This document shows positions 41,079-49,447 of a stretch of 64,000 nucleotides of DNA, piece by piece. The DNA lies in the NCBI GenBank assembly GCA_001821015.1, contig MHRQ01000020.1:27151-91150 (forward strand), in the 5' to 3' direction. Below the pieces are notes generated by a model that saw only the letters and a program-made list of their open reading frames with translations, made no database searches and was not told the DNA's origin. Made by a program: the position numbers and the translations under genes. How positions within the stretch are numbered: position 1 is the stretch's first letter; every line of letters begins with the position of its first letter. The DNA comes from Candidatus Taylorbacteria bacterium RIFCSPHIGHO2_02_FULL_46_13. Its GTDB lineage: Bacteria; Patescibacteriota; Minisyncoccia; Phycocordibacterales; DSPV01.

Positions 41079-42112
41079 TTTTTATTTAATACTTCATCCA
41101 GATTTTTGCGAGGGAAAACATCCAAAAGTCCTCCCCGAGTAGCATTCATAACGAGCACCTCGCGCACAGTTGCATACCGCTTGATTTCTTTGTAGATATT
41201 CCAGAGTCTTACATAGGATTCAAATTCTGTTCCCAGATCGGTACCCCACTGGTTTAGGCCCGTTCGAGTAAGCTCGCTCTCATTTTCGGCGTAAAAATGT
41301 CGGTTTTCTCCATAGTGTAATATCCAGTCATGGTCGCAACCTACTAGATAGATTTCTTTCGCTCCGCTATAGAGTGCTAAGTATATTGCTTGGTGTGCAA
41401 CTGTCTGTATAAGTGGAATTTGTTTTGTGTACTCAATAGGACTCTCCGCTGAAATTTGGCTTTGTGAAAACACATAAAAATAAATCCGTTGTTTCTTGAG
41501 CAGTTTGAATTCTTGCGACAAGGAGCGGTCATGTACAGACATCATGACTTTTTGCCCCTCGGGCAGGTGTCTTTCGGCATCCTCCAGCCACGCCTTCATT
41601 TGTTCTTTTGTGATCGGAGCATGTGATTCTGAAAAGACATGATATTCCGGTTTAATAATCTTAAAATCAGGATGCACAAAGAAATTACTGACGCTAATAC
41701 AGAATTCTCCCTCTAGTTTCTTAAGGTCTTGCGTTTTTATTGAGGGGCCGCAGGCGAGAATAAAGCACCGCTTTCCGAGAAACTTGTTTTTAAGCTCGGC
41801 GTTTGGTTTGAGTTTCTGTCGGTGGCGAAGATAGAACAGGTATTTGCGCAGAGCATGTTTCTGTGTTCGGTAGAAATCTGCAAGTTCAATGAACAGTGGC
41901 CCAACCACGGTAAGTCTTTTTATTGCCAAGCGAGTGAGTGGAGAGAAAAAGTATCTTCTTTTTCTCTCCCGAGCGAGCGACGGCAACAAAGGGTTTACTA
42001 CCCCACGGCTTGCCGCGGGTGAGTACGCGCACAGCGCGTTTTTCATGCGGGGCTTGCCCCGCGGTATAATACCCTTTATAAATCCTCGAATAGTCGGGTT
42101 TTTTTCAGTCAT
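41075..42112 (-). CDS. DUF115/MptE-like protein with repeat-encoded N-terminus
   Basis: In this 345-residue frame the conserved region starts near residue 66: KRCFILACGPSIKTQDL, CISVSNFFVHPDF, and LYSGAKEIYLVGCDHDW followed by an NRHFYAENE region. That matches the DUF115/6-hydroxymethylpterin-kinase-like fold, which also occurs in sialic-acid and glycan modification loci. Residues 12-65 come from the palindromic repeat at 41920-42079. No Met occurs after the repeat until well inside the domain, so translation must cross it or begin at a GTG near 41908. The function in this operon is unknown. Confidence 0.7.
   Translation of the reverse strand: MTEKNPTIRGFIKGIIPRGKPRMKNALCAYSPAASRGVVNPLLPSLARERKRRYFFSPLTRLAIKRLTVVGPLFIELADFYRTQKHALRKYLFYLRHRQKLKPNAELKNKFLGKRCFILACGPSIKTQDLKKLEGEFCISVSNFFVHPDFKIIKPEYHVFSESHAPITKEQMKAWLEDAERHLPEGQKVMMSVHDRSLSQEFKLLKKQRIYFYVFSQSQISAESPIEYTKQIPLIQTVAHQAIYLALYSGAKEIYLVGCDHDWILHYGENRHFYAENESELTRTGLNQWGTDLGTEFESYVRLWNIYKEIKRYATVREVLVMNATRGGLLDVFPRKNLDEVLNKK
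41920..42079 (+). repeat. Palindromic dispersed repeat, copy 3 (160 bp)
   Basis: Nearly identical to copy 2 at 37698-37857, including both hairpins and the GCTTGCC...GCGGGTGAGTACGCG middle. On the minus strand it is read in the same frame and gives the same peptide (GIIPRGKPRM, then SPAASRGVVNPLLPSLARE, then RRYFFSPLTRLAI). Confidence 0.82.
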
Positions 42113-42121
42113 GGGGTTTTT

Positions 42122-42814
42122 CTATTTTTTGTGACATACACCATAAAAACAGGTAGTCAGCACTCCGGTACTCAAGGTTGCTTTGTGGGTGAGTAACTCT
42201 ACGTTTCCAGCTCCAAAGTGGTCTGTAAGAAGAGCCAAGAAATCATTTCGCGTGAGCTCGTACTTGTGATACGGATTATGCATGCTGGGGCCGGATTTCC
42301 CGGTAGGGTTTTCAGGCGAACTTACAATAAGTGTGCCGCCAGGCTTAAGAGCGTTTAAAAAAGCTTTGATAAGTGGCCCTTGGTATTTTGATTCTATGTG
42401 TTCAATCCCCTCAATACAGCCGATGACGTTAAACTGTGCGGAGGGCAATTCAGGATTTGTTAGATCTCCCGACAAGAACGAAGTTGTCTTATTTCCGTAT
42501 ATCCGACGCGCGTATTCAATCGTAATAGCATCGTCATCCATGCCTTTATACACGATTCCAAACGGCGCAAGTATCTCTGCCGCGTATCCGCTCCCGCATG
42601 GGAAGTCTAAGACATGGTCGTTGGGGCGGCAGTAAAAACCCACGAGCGAATACCGTCCTTTATGCCGCACCACTGAATCTTTCATGTCGGCTGACGGGAC
42701 GTCGCTTTTTTGTACAGAAACATGTGTGCCGTCAGGCATATCAAATTCAAGGCCTCTAAGGTAGAGTCGTTCGGGGTCAGCCGCAGTCCGTATGATGTTC
42801 TCTGTGCGCTTCAT
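42122..42814 (-). CDS. Class I SAM-dependent methyltransferase
   Basis: The 230-residue protein contains HVLDFPCGSGYAAEIL as the SAM loop, VYKGMDDDAITIEYARRIYG as the acidic strand-loop, FLSGDLTNPELP, and IGCIEGIEHIESKY, which is the usual class I fold. It likely methylates a sugar or lipid-linked intermediate. It lies 8 bp downstream of the TylF-like gene and 10 bp before the DUF115-like gene, in the same minus-strand operon. The substrate is not indicated by the sequence. Confidence 0.82.
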   Translation of the reverse strand: MKRTENIIRTAADPERLYLRGLEFDMPDGTHVSVQKSDVPSADMKDSVVRHKGRYSLVGFYCRPNDHVLDFPCGSGYAAEILAPFGIVYKGMDDDAITIEYARRIYGNKTTSFLSGDLTNPELPSAQFNVIGCIEGIEHIESKYQGPLIKAFLNALKPGGTLIVSSPENPTGKSGPSMHNPYHKYELTRNDFLALLTDHFGAGNVELLTHKATLSTGVLTTCFYGVCHKK

Positions 42815-42821
42815 ACGATAG

Positions 42822-43484
42822 TTATGGTTTTACAATAAAAGATGGAATATGGCTCCATGGAAATTTCTCAATTCTGACGTTCATTTTCGCAAAGAAATCA
42901 TCCACAGCCTTTGTCTCCCCGGGGAACGTTCCATAGTCGTCAAAGGCGATGATTCCGCCTCTCACCACACGCAGGTAGAGCGTTTCAAGGATTGTTTTGG
43001 CTGGTTCATAAATGTCAGTGTCTATATGCAGTAAGGCAATTTTGAGGTGGGGATTGTCGCGCAGATAGCGCGGCACGGTCTTTACAACATCGCCGGCTAC
43101 CAGTTCTACGTTTGTGATTTTTTTCGCATCAAGGATATGCTCGAGTGCCGTGGTGCTCAACGCTTCGTTGCCGGCACTAGAGACAAAACGTTGCAAGTAT
43201 TTTTTATCGTCCTTGAATTTTGTTGGGGGTACTTTGCCAAACGTATCAAATCCGATGATCTTTCGGCTGTGGGGAGTTTCCACTAGATTTCTAAACGTCG
43301 CGAATTGAATGAGAGAGTTTCCCTTAAAAACCCCGCATTCAACGACTGCACCCGGCAGGTCGGCGATTTTCTTATACAACTCATAGTGTGCGAGAATTTT
43401 CCCCATACGGTCAATGCCGCTGGTCATCATGAATCCATTTTCATATTCAAACACCGAATTATTTTTTACTACGGGTTTTTTCAT
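42822..43484 (-). CDS. TylF/MycF-like O-methyltransferase
   Basis: The 220-residue protein has GAVVECGVFKGNSLIQFA for SAM binding, KIIGFDTFGKVPPTK, HLKIALLHIDTDIYEPAK as the catalytic metal acids, and GGIIAFDDYGTFPGE. These are signatures of macrocin O-methyltransferase (TylF), a magnesium-dependent sugar O-methyltransferase. It overlaps neuB by 4 bp. It gives the operon a further O-methylating activity beyond FkbM and TIGR04325 types. Confidence 0.88.
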   Translation of the reverse strand: MKKPVVKNNSVFEYENGFMMTSGIDRMGKILAHYELYKKIADLPGAVVECGVFKGNSLIQFATFRNLVETPHSRKIIGFDTFGKVPPTKFKDDKKYLQRFVSSAGNEALSTTALEHILDAKKITNVELVAGDVVKTVPRYLRDNPHLKIALLHIDTDIYEPAKTILETLYLRVVRGGIIAFDDYGTFPGETKAVDDFFAKMNVRIEKFPWSHIPSFIVKP

Positions 43485-44353
43485 TTTGGTTTGTATTTTA
43501 ATTTCTTTCTTTGTTCTTTTTCGACCGGAAGAATAGGTTCACGTTTAAAGGAGAGGGAAATGTGCGTAGCATGTAAATTGCGAGCCAGTTTGGATAATCC
43601 TTGTGGTTCAAGCGATGCGGCATGGTCGGTACCTTTCCATGTTCTATTTTTAGTAAAGTGTCGTTCAACCCACACTGCTCCGAGGGTGTATGCCGCTATG
43701 TCTATCGCAATGCCATTATGATGTCCCGAGAACCCGATTTCTTTTACGCGTTCCCCATAGGTTTCCTTTAGCCGTGTTATTTCAAGCAGGCTCACGTCTT
43801 TAAAATCAACAGGGTATCCCGACGTACATGCATAGAGCACCAGGCGTTTCTTTGCCGCTCCGGTTTTCTCAAAGAAGGCGACGAGCGCTTCTTCTTCTTT
43901 CGGCGTTGTCATTCCGACCGACACATGGATATCTCCTTTATATGTATCGCGCAAGAGCTCTAGCATCTTGAAATGATTGTTACTTGCGGAAGGGACTTTT
44001 ATAAATCGGGGATTAAGACGGATTATTTCTTTTGCCGATGTTACGTCCCAGACTGATGATGAATATTCAATACCGATTTTTTGAGCATACGTTAGCAGTT
44101 TTTCATGGTCTGCGACGCTAAACTCAAGATATTCGCGATGGGCTCCGTAGGTATTTCCAAATGAATTTTGCGGGTTTGGATGGGGGGTTTGGTACTGTTT
44201 TTTTGTCAGAAGTTCTCTTGGATTTCTCTTTTGGAATTTGACGACGTCCGCGCCAGAATCTTTTGCAAGCTTAATAAGTTCTTTGGCAATCTCAATATCG
44301 CCCATATGGTTGCATCCGATTTCCGCGATTACGTTAGGTTTTTTGTATTTCAT
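43481..44353 (-). CDS. neuB: NeuB-like nonulosonic acid synthase without SAF domain
   Basis: The 290-residue TIM-barrel enzyme condenses phosphoenolpyruvate with a hexosamine or its phosphate to form a nine-carbon sialic-like acid. NVIAEIGCNHMGDIEIAKEL, VVKFQKRNP, IKVPSASNNH, GFSGHHNGI and VERHFTKNRTWKGTDHAASL are standard NeuB/PseI segments. The C-terminal antifreeze-like (SAF) domain, which completes the active site of the partner subunit in usual homologues of about 340-350 residues, is absent: the protein stops after the EPILPVEKEQ linker. The gene overlaps neuA and the TylF-like gene by 4 bp each. Confidence 0.88.
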   Translation of the reverse strand: MKYKKPNVIAEIGCNHMGDIEIAKELIKLAKDSGADVVKFQKRNPRELLTKKQYQTPHPNPQNSFGNTYGAHREYLEFSVADHEKLLTYAQKIGIEYSSSVWDVTSAKEIIRLNPRFIKVPSASNNHFKMLELLRDTYKGDIHVSVGMTTPKEEEALVAFFEKTGAAKKRLVLYACTSGYPVDFKDVSLLEITRLKETYGERVKEIGFSGHHNGIAIDIAAYTLGAVWVERHFTKNRTWKGTDHAASLEPQGLSKLARNLHATHISLSFKREPILPVEKEQRKKLKYKPK

Positions 44354-45024
44354 AACCCTTTAATTTTTTTGAATAGTTCTTCTGCGCCCGCCCAGTCTTC
44401 GGGAGTATCAATATCAATTGATTGTTCAGGTTTCATTTCAAACATGCCGATTGAGCCCCCAAGAAAATTCTTATGATTTTGCAAGGTTGATTTCCTGGTG
44501 ATGTAGAACGCACCATTCTCGGTGATAGTTCCTTCAAAATCTTGCGTTCGGGGCCGTTCGTTCGGGTTGTAATTGAGAGGCTTTCCATTTTTTGTCCAAT
44601 AGAACCGTTTGTGCAAAGTCCCGGTAACTAAGGCGTCATTTTTTTTCTCTTCAAGTGTTTCAATGGCGCGGTCTATGTCGTCTCTCGTAGTGAGGGGGTT
44701 GGTTGCGTGCAGGATTACCAATATATCAAACGGGACTTGTGTCATGAAGTGTAGGTGGACGAGCTCTTCGGGGGTGGTATCTTGCGCTAGTTCTTTAGGG
44801 CGGTGGCTGATCGTAAGATTCAGTCCTTGTGCGGCCATGGTTTGTTTAATCTTTTCATCTTCTGTAGAGACGTGGATCGCATCAATATATTTTGATTGTT
44901 TTGCGGCATGCGCAACCCAATAGGCCAAAGGTCTTCCGTGGAAGGTTTTAATGTTTTTACCGGGAATCCTTTTTGAATTTCCCCGAAGCGGGATGATCGC
45001 GACGACTTTTTTATTATTAATCAT
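44350..45024 (-). CDS. neuA: CMP-nonulosonic acid cytidylyltransferase (NeuA-like)
   Basis: The 224-residue enzyme activates a nonulosonic acid with CTP. KVVAIIPLRGNSKRIPGKNIKTFHG is the CTP-binding loop, SKYIDAIHVSTEDEKI holds the next beta strand, and PFDILVILHATNPLTTRDDIDRA is the conserved region with the metal acid. The frame can be opened 81 bp further upstream, but ATG at 45024 overlaps the end of the fucosyltransferase gene by 8 bp and gives the natural start. Together with NeuB it implies a sialic, legionaminic or pseudaminic acid-like sugar in the glycan. Upstream PseB/LegB-type genes are not seen in the window. Confidence 0.88.
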   Translation of the reverse strand: MINNKKVVAIIPLRGNSKRIPGKNIKTFHGRPLAYWVAHAAKQSKYIDAIHVSTEDEKIKQTMAAQGLNLTISHRPKELAQDTTPEELVHLHFMTQVPFDILVILHATNPLTTRDDIDRAIETLEEKKNDALVTGTLHKRFYWTKNGKPLNYNPNERPRTQDFEGTITENGAFYITRKSTLQNHKNFLGGSIGMFEMKPEQSIDIDTPEDWAGAEELFKKIKGL

Positions 45025-46084
45025 GGTGTTTTTTGATTTGTTTACGGTACATCCATCGGGCCACGTGATAGATACCGGGTAGAGAGCGTAACGTTTCCGC
45101 AACAATCTGTGGGACTGCGCGTCGTTTCATTTCCGGCTTAAGCATTACCCGTTCTGCAACACATGGGGTATCAGCGTTTGCGTTGCAAAAGTCAGCCATA
45201 ACCGCGAATATATTGTATGTGTTGAGCGTGAGTTCTCGCGCTATTTTGATCGCTTTAGTCCGCTTTTCATATACATGTTCAATAATCGCTTGTTCAATGA
45301 TTTCAATTGATTTGTGGGGGTCATCCACGTCTACTCTGATAAATGCTTCCGGGCTGTAATATGTTTCTAGATCCGGGCATCCATAGTAGAAGGGGAACGT
45401 ATGTCCAAGATACACGTCTCCAATTCCAGTGACATACCCAGGCACATACGCGTTCTCAATCATTACATAGTATTGGTAAGGAGCAATGCCGTCCATTTTA
45501 TCGCTAATGCGATTGATTCCATTACCAAATACATCCATCGTATCTTTAAAGTGTTCTTTCAACGCGCTGATGAATGCATGGCGTTTGCGTTGGCCAGGCG
45601 CGCGATTTTTTGATGCATTAACAACGGCAAGAAGCTTTGTTTTTTCTGGCACGCGCATGGTCTTATAGGTATTATACGTGGTGAAATATCTTTTAAAATC
45701 TTTCGGGTCTACTCCAGAGCCTGTGCCGAAATGTCCAACCATCCATGGTGCTACTTGGCGGCGTATAAGGTGTGGGTGGTGTATCTCTGGGTGAGCACTG
45801 ATAATATACCCAAATTGCTCAATAAACTTCCGTGCGTATTTTTTGATGTCCGGGTTTCCTTCTCCCGTCATCAATACCGTGCGGTTTTTTGGTCCGTATG
45901 CACGGGTCGGTTTTTCTAAGTTGTTCCACACGAACCACCAGTCAAACGCTGTTTCAGATTCATCAGTGATAAACTCGCAGTTCCCCCATACTCCCTTGGA
46001 ACCAGGCGTTTGTCGTAGGTACGGTATGTCAGGATACTGACTGCTGAATTTTACTCTTATTTTTTTATGTGTGAGAGTCTCCAT
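45017..46084 (-). CDS. GT10-like fucosyltransferase
   Basis: The 355-residue protein fits the alpha-1,3/1,4-fucosyltransferase family. The C-terminal donor domain shows MDVFGNGIN, YQYYVMIENAYVPGYVTGIG, GHTFPFYYGCPDLETYY and SPEAFIRVD. These parallel the conserved Y-K-F-x-L-x-F-E-N...D-Y-V-T-E...P-V-Y-x-G-x-P...S-F-I-x-x-x-D motif of GT10. The usual glutamate of DYVTEK is a glycine here (VTGIG), which is noteworthy. The protein would transfer fucose from GDP-fucose. It lies 3 bp from the wzt gene and overlaps neuA. Confidence 0.8.
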   Translation of the reverse strand: METLTHKKIRVKFSSQYPDIPYLRQTPGSKGVWGNCEFITDESETAFDWWFVWNNLEKPTRAYGPKNRTVLMTGEGNPDIKKYARKFIEQFGYIISAHPEIHHPHLIRRQVAPWMVGHFGTGSGVDPKDFKRYFTTYNTYKTMRVPEKTKLLAVVNASKNRAPGQRKRHAFISALKEHFKDTMDVFGNGINRISDKMDGIAPYQYYVMIENAYVPGYVTGIGDVYLGHTFPFYYGCPDLETYYSPEAFIRVDVDDPHKSIEIIEQAIIEHVYEKRTKAIKIARELTLNTYNIFAVMADFCNANADTPCVAERVMLKPEMKRRAVPQIVAETLRSLPGIYHVARWMYRKQIKKHHD

Positions 46085-46087
46085 ACG

Positions 46088-47434
46088 TTAGCTTGCCTTC
46101 TTGTGTTGCATATTCCACGCGGTTGGTATGAGAAAATATCCTCTCGTACCGCTTTTTGAGGCTAGCTCATGATATTCTTTCGGGCTATGAACCGTTACCG
46201 TCTTCTGGACAGGTGTGTCGGCAAAATAATCTTTACTTCTGAAACAGAAGAGTTTTATCTCTATTAGATATTCGCCCGCCATGAAGAGCCGAGCGGGGAT
46301 CAAAAGGTTTGCGTTATAGTGCCCCGCCGTGATTTCCTCAAGCTCCGGTTCCCAATCTTGAACAAATGAGCGCGAGATAAGCGTCCCCGAGCTGTTCTTA
46401 ATTAACACGCCGACCCGAAATGATTGCAGGTTGCGAGCGATTGAAAAACCGATATGTATTCCAAAGGGGTCGCTACCATCAATGCTCTCTGTTTGCTTCC
46501 CGCGTTGGGTGATGGAGAATTCTGTAAGCGTCACGTTTTCGTCGGTCATAGGAAGGGGGAGCGGCGTGTCATGTTGCGGTCCGCCTTTGAGGTACAGCTC
46601 TATGATTTTATCCGTATCGCCGATCGCCGAAATCTTTCCTTGTTCAAGGAGTACGGTCGTTTTGCATAAACGAGAGACCGCATCCATGTTATGGCTTACG
46701 AAGAGGATCGTGCGGCCCTGTGTTTTTGTGACCTCATCCATTTTTCCGAGACATTTTTTCTGAAAATCCGCATCGCCGACCGCCAGCACTTCATCCACTA
46801 AGAGGATATCCGGTTCAAGATGAGCGGCGACGGAAAATGCCAGTCGCACATACATGCCGCTTGAGTAGCGTTTTACCGGCGTATCTATAAAACGCTCAAT
46901 GCCAGAGAATGCGACAATCTTGTCAAAGTTCTTTTCAATTTGTCGCTTAGTCATTCCAAGGATAGCTCCGTTTAAGAATATATTCTCACGGCCAGTGAGC
47001 TCCGGATGAAATCCGGTCCCGACCTCAAGGAGTGACACTACTTTTCCTTTAATTTTTATCTCTCCTTCCGTAGGCGGGGTGATGCCCGTGAGGATTTTTA
47101 GCAAGGTTGATTTTCCCGCGCCATTTCTCCCGATAATGCCGATGACCTCTCCTTTCTTAACATCAAGATTGATATTTTTGAGCGCCCAGAACTCCTCCTT
47201 CGTTTCTCGGGCGAGGATTTTTTTCATCTGGTTTTTTATGGTTTGGAATGGGGATAAGAGTGCGTACGTGATATTGTCTCGCAAGGCCGTATACCTCGCC
47301 GATCTATGTGCAATACGGTATTTCTTTGAGATATTTTTTATTGATATAACCGTTTCTATCCCGTTAGAGACAGGAAGCGCTTCGCTCGCCTGGCGGGATT
47401 GTGGTGGGGGTAATTTTTCTTTTATGTGAGTCAT
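46088..47434 (-). CDS. ABC exporter ATPase (Wzt-like), start within a repeat element
   Basis: The 448-residue protein has an ABC ATPase with Walker A at residues 102-110 (GRNGAGKST), signature YSSGM at 190-194, and Walker B LLVDEV at 211-216. A C-terminal beta-sandwich of about 180 residues resembles the Wzt carbohydrate-binding domain that recognises the chain end. It powers export of the finished polysaccharide with the membrane partner at 47501. The first 28 residues are encoded by the inverted-repeat element at 47358-47488, including the sequence KEKLPPPQSRQASEALPVSN, and no other good start is visible after it. Confidence 0.88.
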   Translation of the reverse strand: MTHIKEKLPPPQSRQASEALPVSNGIETVISIKNISKKYRIAHRSARYTALRDNITYALLSPFQTIKNQMKKILARETKEEFWALKNINLDVKKGEVIGIIGRNGAGKSTLLKILTGITPPTEGEIKIKGKVVSLLEVGTGFHPELTGRENIFLNGAILGMTKRQIEKNFDKIVAFSGIERFIDTPVKRYSSGMYVRLAFSVAAHLEPDILLVDEVLAVGDADFQKKCLGKMDEVTKTQGRTILFVSHNMDAVSRLCKTTVLLEQGKISAIGDTDKIIELYLKGGPQHDTPLPLPMTDENVTLTEFSITQRGKQTESIDGSDPFGIHIGFSIARNLQSFRVGVLIKNSSGTLISRSFVQDWEPELEEITAGHYNANLLIPARLFMAGEYLIEIKLFCFRSKDYFADTPVQKTVTVHSPKEYHELASKSGTRGYFLIPTAWNMQHKKAS

Positions 47435-47488
47435 ATCGTTTATTTTAAAATTTCAGTGCTACCGTAGCGAAGCGGTCTCTAACGGGAT
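47358..47488 (-). repeat. Inverted-repeat element, copy 3 (CCGTTAGA family)
   Basis: Perfect 14-bp arms (ATCCCGTTAGAGAC and its complement) lie at 47358-47371 and 47475-47488. It spans the gap between wzm and wzt and the 5' end of wzt. In gene orientation the downstream arm ends ...CTAACGGGATA, where copies 1 and 2 have the start codon ATG. Confidence 0.7.
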
Positions 47489-47500
47489 CCATATATTTTT

Positions 47501-48328
47501 CTATACTATATCCGCAAAGATACGTTCTGTTTTTTTAAAGACAAAAACACCGATAATGAATAGCACGATGCCAATGAGCGCTGATGTTGCCAGCGCTGTC
47601 CAGTCAAGCGAGCCTGTGCCTAAAAGGCCGATGCGCGCGTTATTGATGACTCCGGTCATGGGATTGAGATACAGTATCCATGCATATTTGCCGGCTATGG
47701 AGGTAGGGTAAATGACAGGTGTTATGAAGATGAGTAACTGCAAAAAAAATGGGAGCACGTATCGGACATCGCGATATCGCACATTAATTGATGACAGTAT
47801 TAATCCAGTACCGACTGCGGGTAAAAATGCCAACAGTAACAGTAGCGGTACGAGTAAGACTCCCACAATTGTGGGGAGGATCTGGTAGTACACCATCAGT
47901 CCTGCCATAATGAGCGCCGCGAAGGAGAAATCAACCAACTTGGTTACGGTATCCGCTAGGGGGAGGAGCAGACGCGGAAAGTAGACTTTGGTAACGATTG
48001 AAGCATTTGAAATTAGCGTGTTGGAGCTTTCTGACAGGGAGCTGGTAAAGAATTGCCAGAATAAAAGACCGCTATAGACAAACACCGGATAGGGGACGCC
48101 TTCGGAAGGAAGGTGTGCGAGTTTTCCGAAGATTACGGTAAACACCACCATGGTGATGAATGGTTGGAACACTGCCCACATGATTCCGACGACGGTTTGC
48201 TTATAGCGTACTTTAATGTCGCGCCATGCAAAAAAGTAGAGTAGTTCTCGATACTCCCACAGCTCTGTAAGGTCAGCGGTACTGAACGATTTCTTCGGTC
48301 GGATGATTTTTGTATATACGGTGGACAT
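47501..48328 (-). CDS. ABC-2 type polysaccharide exporter permease (Wzm-like)
   Basis: The 275-residue membrane protein has six hydrophobic helices, an N-terminal cytoplasmic segment with LLYFFAWRDIKVRYKQT, and FSGLLFWQF-like and FPRLLLPLADTV segments, all typical of ABC-2 permeases such as Wzm and TagG. It forms the channel for a lipid-linked glycan powered by the Wzt ATPase downstream. The gene lies 8 bp after gmd, and the inverted-repeat copy 3 starts 12 bp after its stop. Presence of this pair argues for ABC-dependent rather than Wzx/Wzy-dependent export. Confidence 0.88.
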   Translation of the reverse strand: MSTVYTKIIRPKKSFSTADLTELWEYRELLYFFAWRDIKVRYKQTVVGIMWAVFQPFITMVVFTVIFGKLAHLPSEGVPYPVFVYSGLLFWQFFTSSLSESSNTLISNASIVTKVYFPRLLLPLADTVTKLVDFSFAALIMAGLMVYYQILPTIVGVLLVPLLLLLAFLPAVGTGLILSSINVRYRDVRYVLPFFLQLLIFITPVIYPTSIAGKYAWILYLNPMTGVINNARIGLLGTGSLDWTALATSALIGIVLFIIGVFVFKKTERIFADIV

Positions 48329-48336
48329 GGCAGTGC

Positions 48337-49413
48337 TTATTTTTTAATCTGCGTGAGGTCATGGTGTACCATTCGTTTGACGAGTTGCTCAAATGAAATT
48401 TCTGGCTTCCAACCGAGTTCGCGGCGAGCTTTATTCGCATTTCCCCGCAGAGACCGTACTTCGTTGGGGCGAAAATATTTTAAATCAATAACCACGCGAG
48501 TCTTTTTTGTTTTAGCGTCAATGCCACGCTCGGTGAGCCCCCTACCTTTCCAGATAAGTTTGACCTCGGCTTCTTTAAATGCGCGTTCACAGAACTCACG
48601 GACACTGTGTTTTCTGCCAGTGGCGATGACGTAGTCTTTGGGTGTTTTCTGTTGGAGCATCAAATGCATTGCACGCACAAAGTCTTCAGCGTGCCCCCAA
48701 TCACGCTCTGCATCAAGGTTGCCGAGCCGGATGTGCTCGCGTTTACCGGCAAGAATCTCCGCAATGCCGATGGTAATCTTGCGTGTGACGAAATTCTCAC
48801 CCCGGCGCTCGCTTTCATGGTTGAAAAGGATCCCGTTCACGATGAACATCTCGTATGACTCTCTATAGATACGACCAATGTGGTAGGCGTATAATTTTGC
48901 CGCTCCATACGGACTGCGCGGTTGAAAAGGCGTTTCTTCATTGAGTTCCGAGACGTTTATGTCACCGGGGAACATTTCAGAGGTTGATGCTTGGTAGATC
49001 TTTGCGGGTAATTTCAAATGTCTCACTGCTTCCAATATATTTAAAAGTCCGATCGCGTCGGCGTGTGCCGTGTAGACCGGTTTTTCAAATGAAACCTGAA
49101 CGTGACTTTGTGCTGCGAGGTTGTATATCTCGTCGGGTCTGACTGCCGCGATAGTAGAAAGCATTGAGATGGGGTCCGTGAGATCGCCATAGTGCAATTT
49201 CAAATTGCCTGGATTAACGTAATCGTAAATATGTTCAATTCGTTGGTGGTTGAACGTAGAGGCACGGCGAACAATACCATGTACCTCGTACCCTTTTTCC
49301 AAAAGATGTTCCGCAAGATAAGATCCATCTTGTCCCGTGATGCCGGTGATAATGGCCTTTTTTCGTTTAGCGCGGTTTCCCGTTCGCTTTGTTTTTTTGT
49401 ATTTTTTTGGCAT
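48337..49413 (-). CDS. gmd: GDP-mannose 4,6-dehydratase
   Basis: The 358-residue protein has AIITGITGQDGSYLAEHLLE for NADP binding, HGIVRRASTFN, STSEMFPGD, SPYGAAKLYAYHIGR with the catalytic Tyr-x3-Lys, and NHESERRGENFVTRK, a segment highly typical of Gmd. It converts GDP-mannose to GDP-4-keto-6-deoxymannose, the precursor of GDP-fucose or GDP-rhamnose. ATG at 49413 with a preceding AGAAAGAG ribosome site is chosen over 49434. The basic PKKYKKTKRTGNRAKRKK N-terminal tail is unusual and may be a localisation or RNA/DNA-contact tail. The gene follows the HTH gene by 34 bp. Confidence 0.92.
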   Translation of the reverse strand: MPKKYKKTKRTGNRAKRKKAIITGITGQDGSYLAEHLLEKGYEVHGIVRRASTFNHQRIEHIYDYVNPGNLKLHYGDLTDPISMLSTIAAVRPDEIYNLAAQSHVQVSFEKPVYTAHADAIGLLNILEAVRHLKLPAKIYQASTSEMFPGDINVSELNEETPFQPRSPYGAAKLYAYHIGRIYRESYEMFIVNGILFNHESERRGENFVTRKITIGIAEILAGKREHIRLGNLDAERDWGHAEDFVRAMHLMLQQKTPKDYVIATGRKHSVREFCERAFKEAEVKLIWKGRGLTERGIDAKTKKTRVVIDLKYFRPNEVRSLRGNANKARRELGWKPEISFEQLVKRMVHHDLTQIKK

Positions 49414-49447
49414 GAGTTCTCTTTCTATAATCACTATAAGGTGATAA

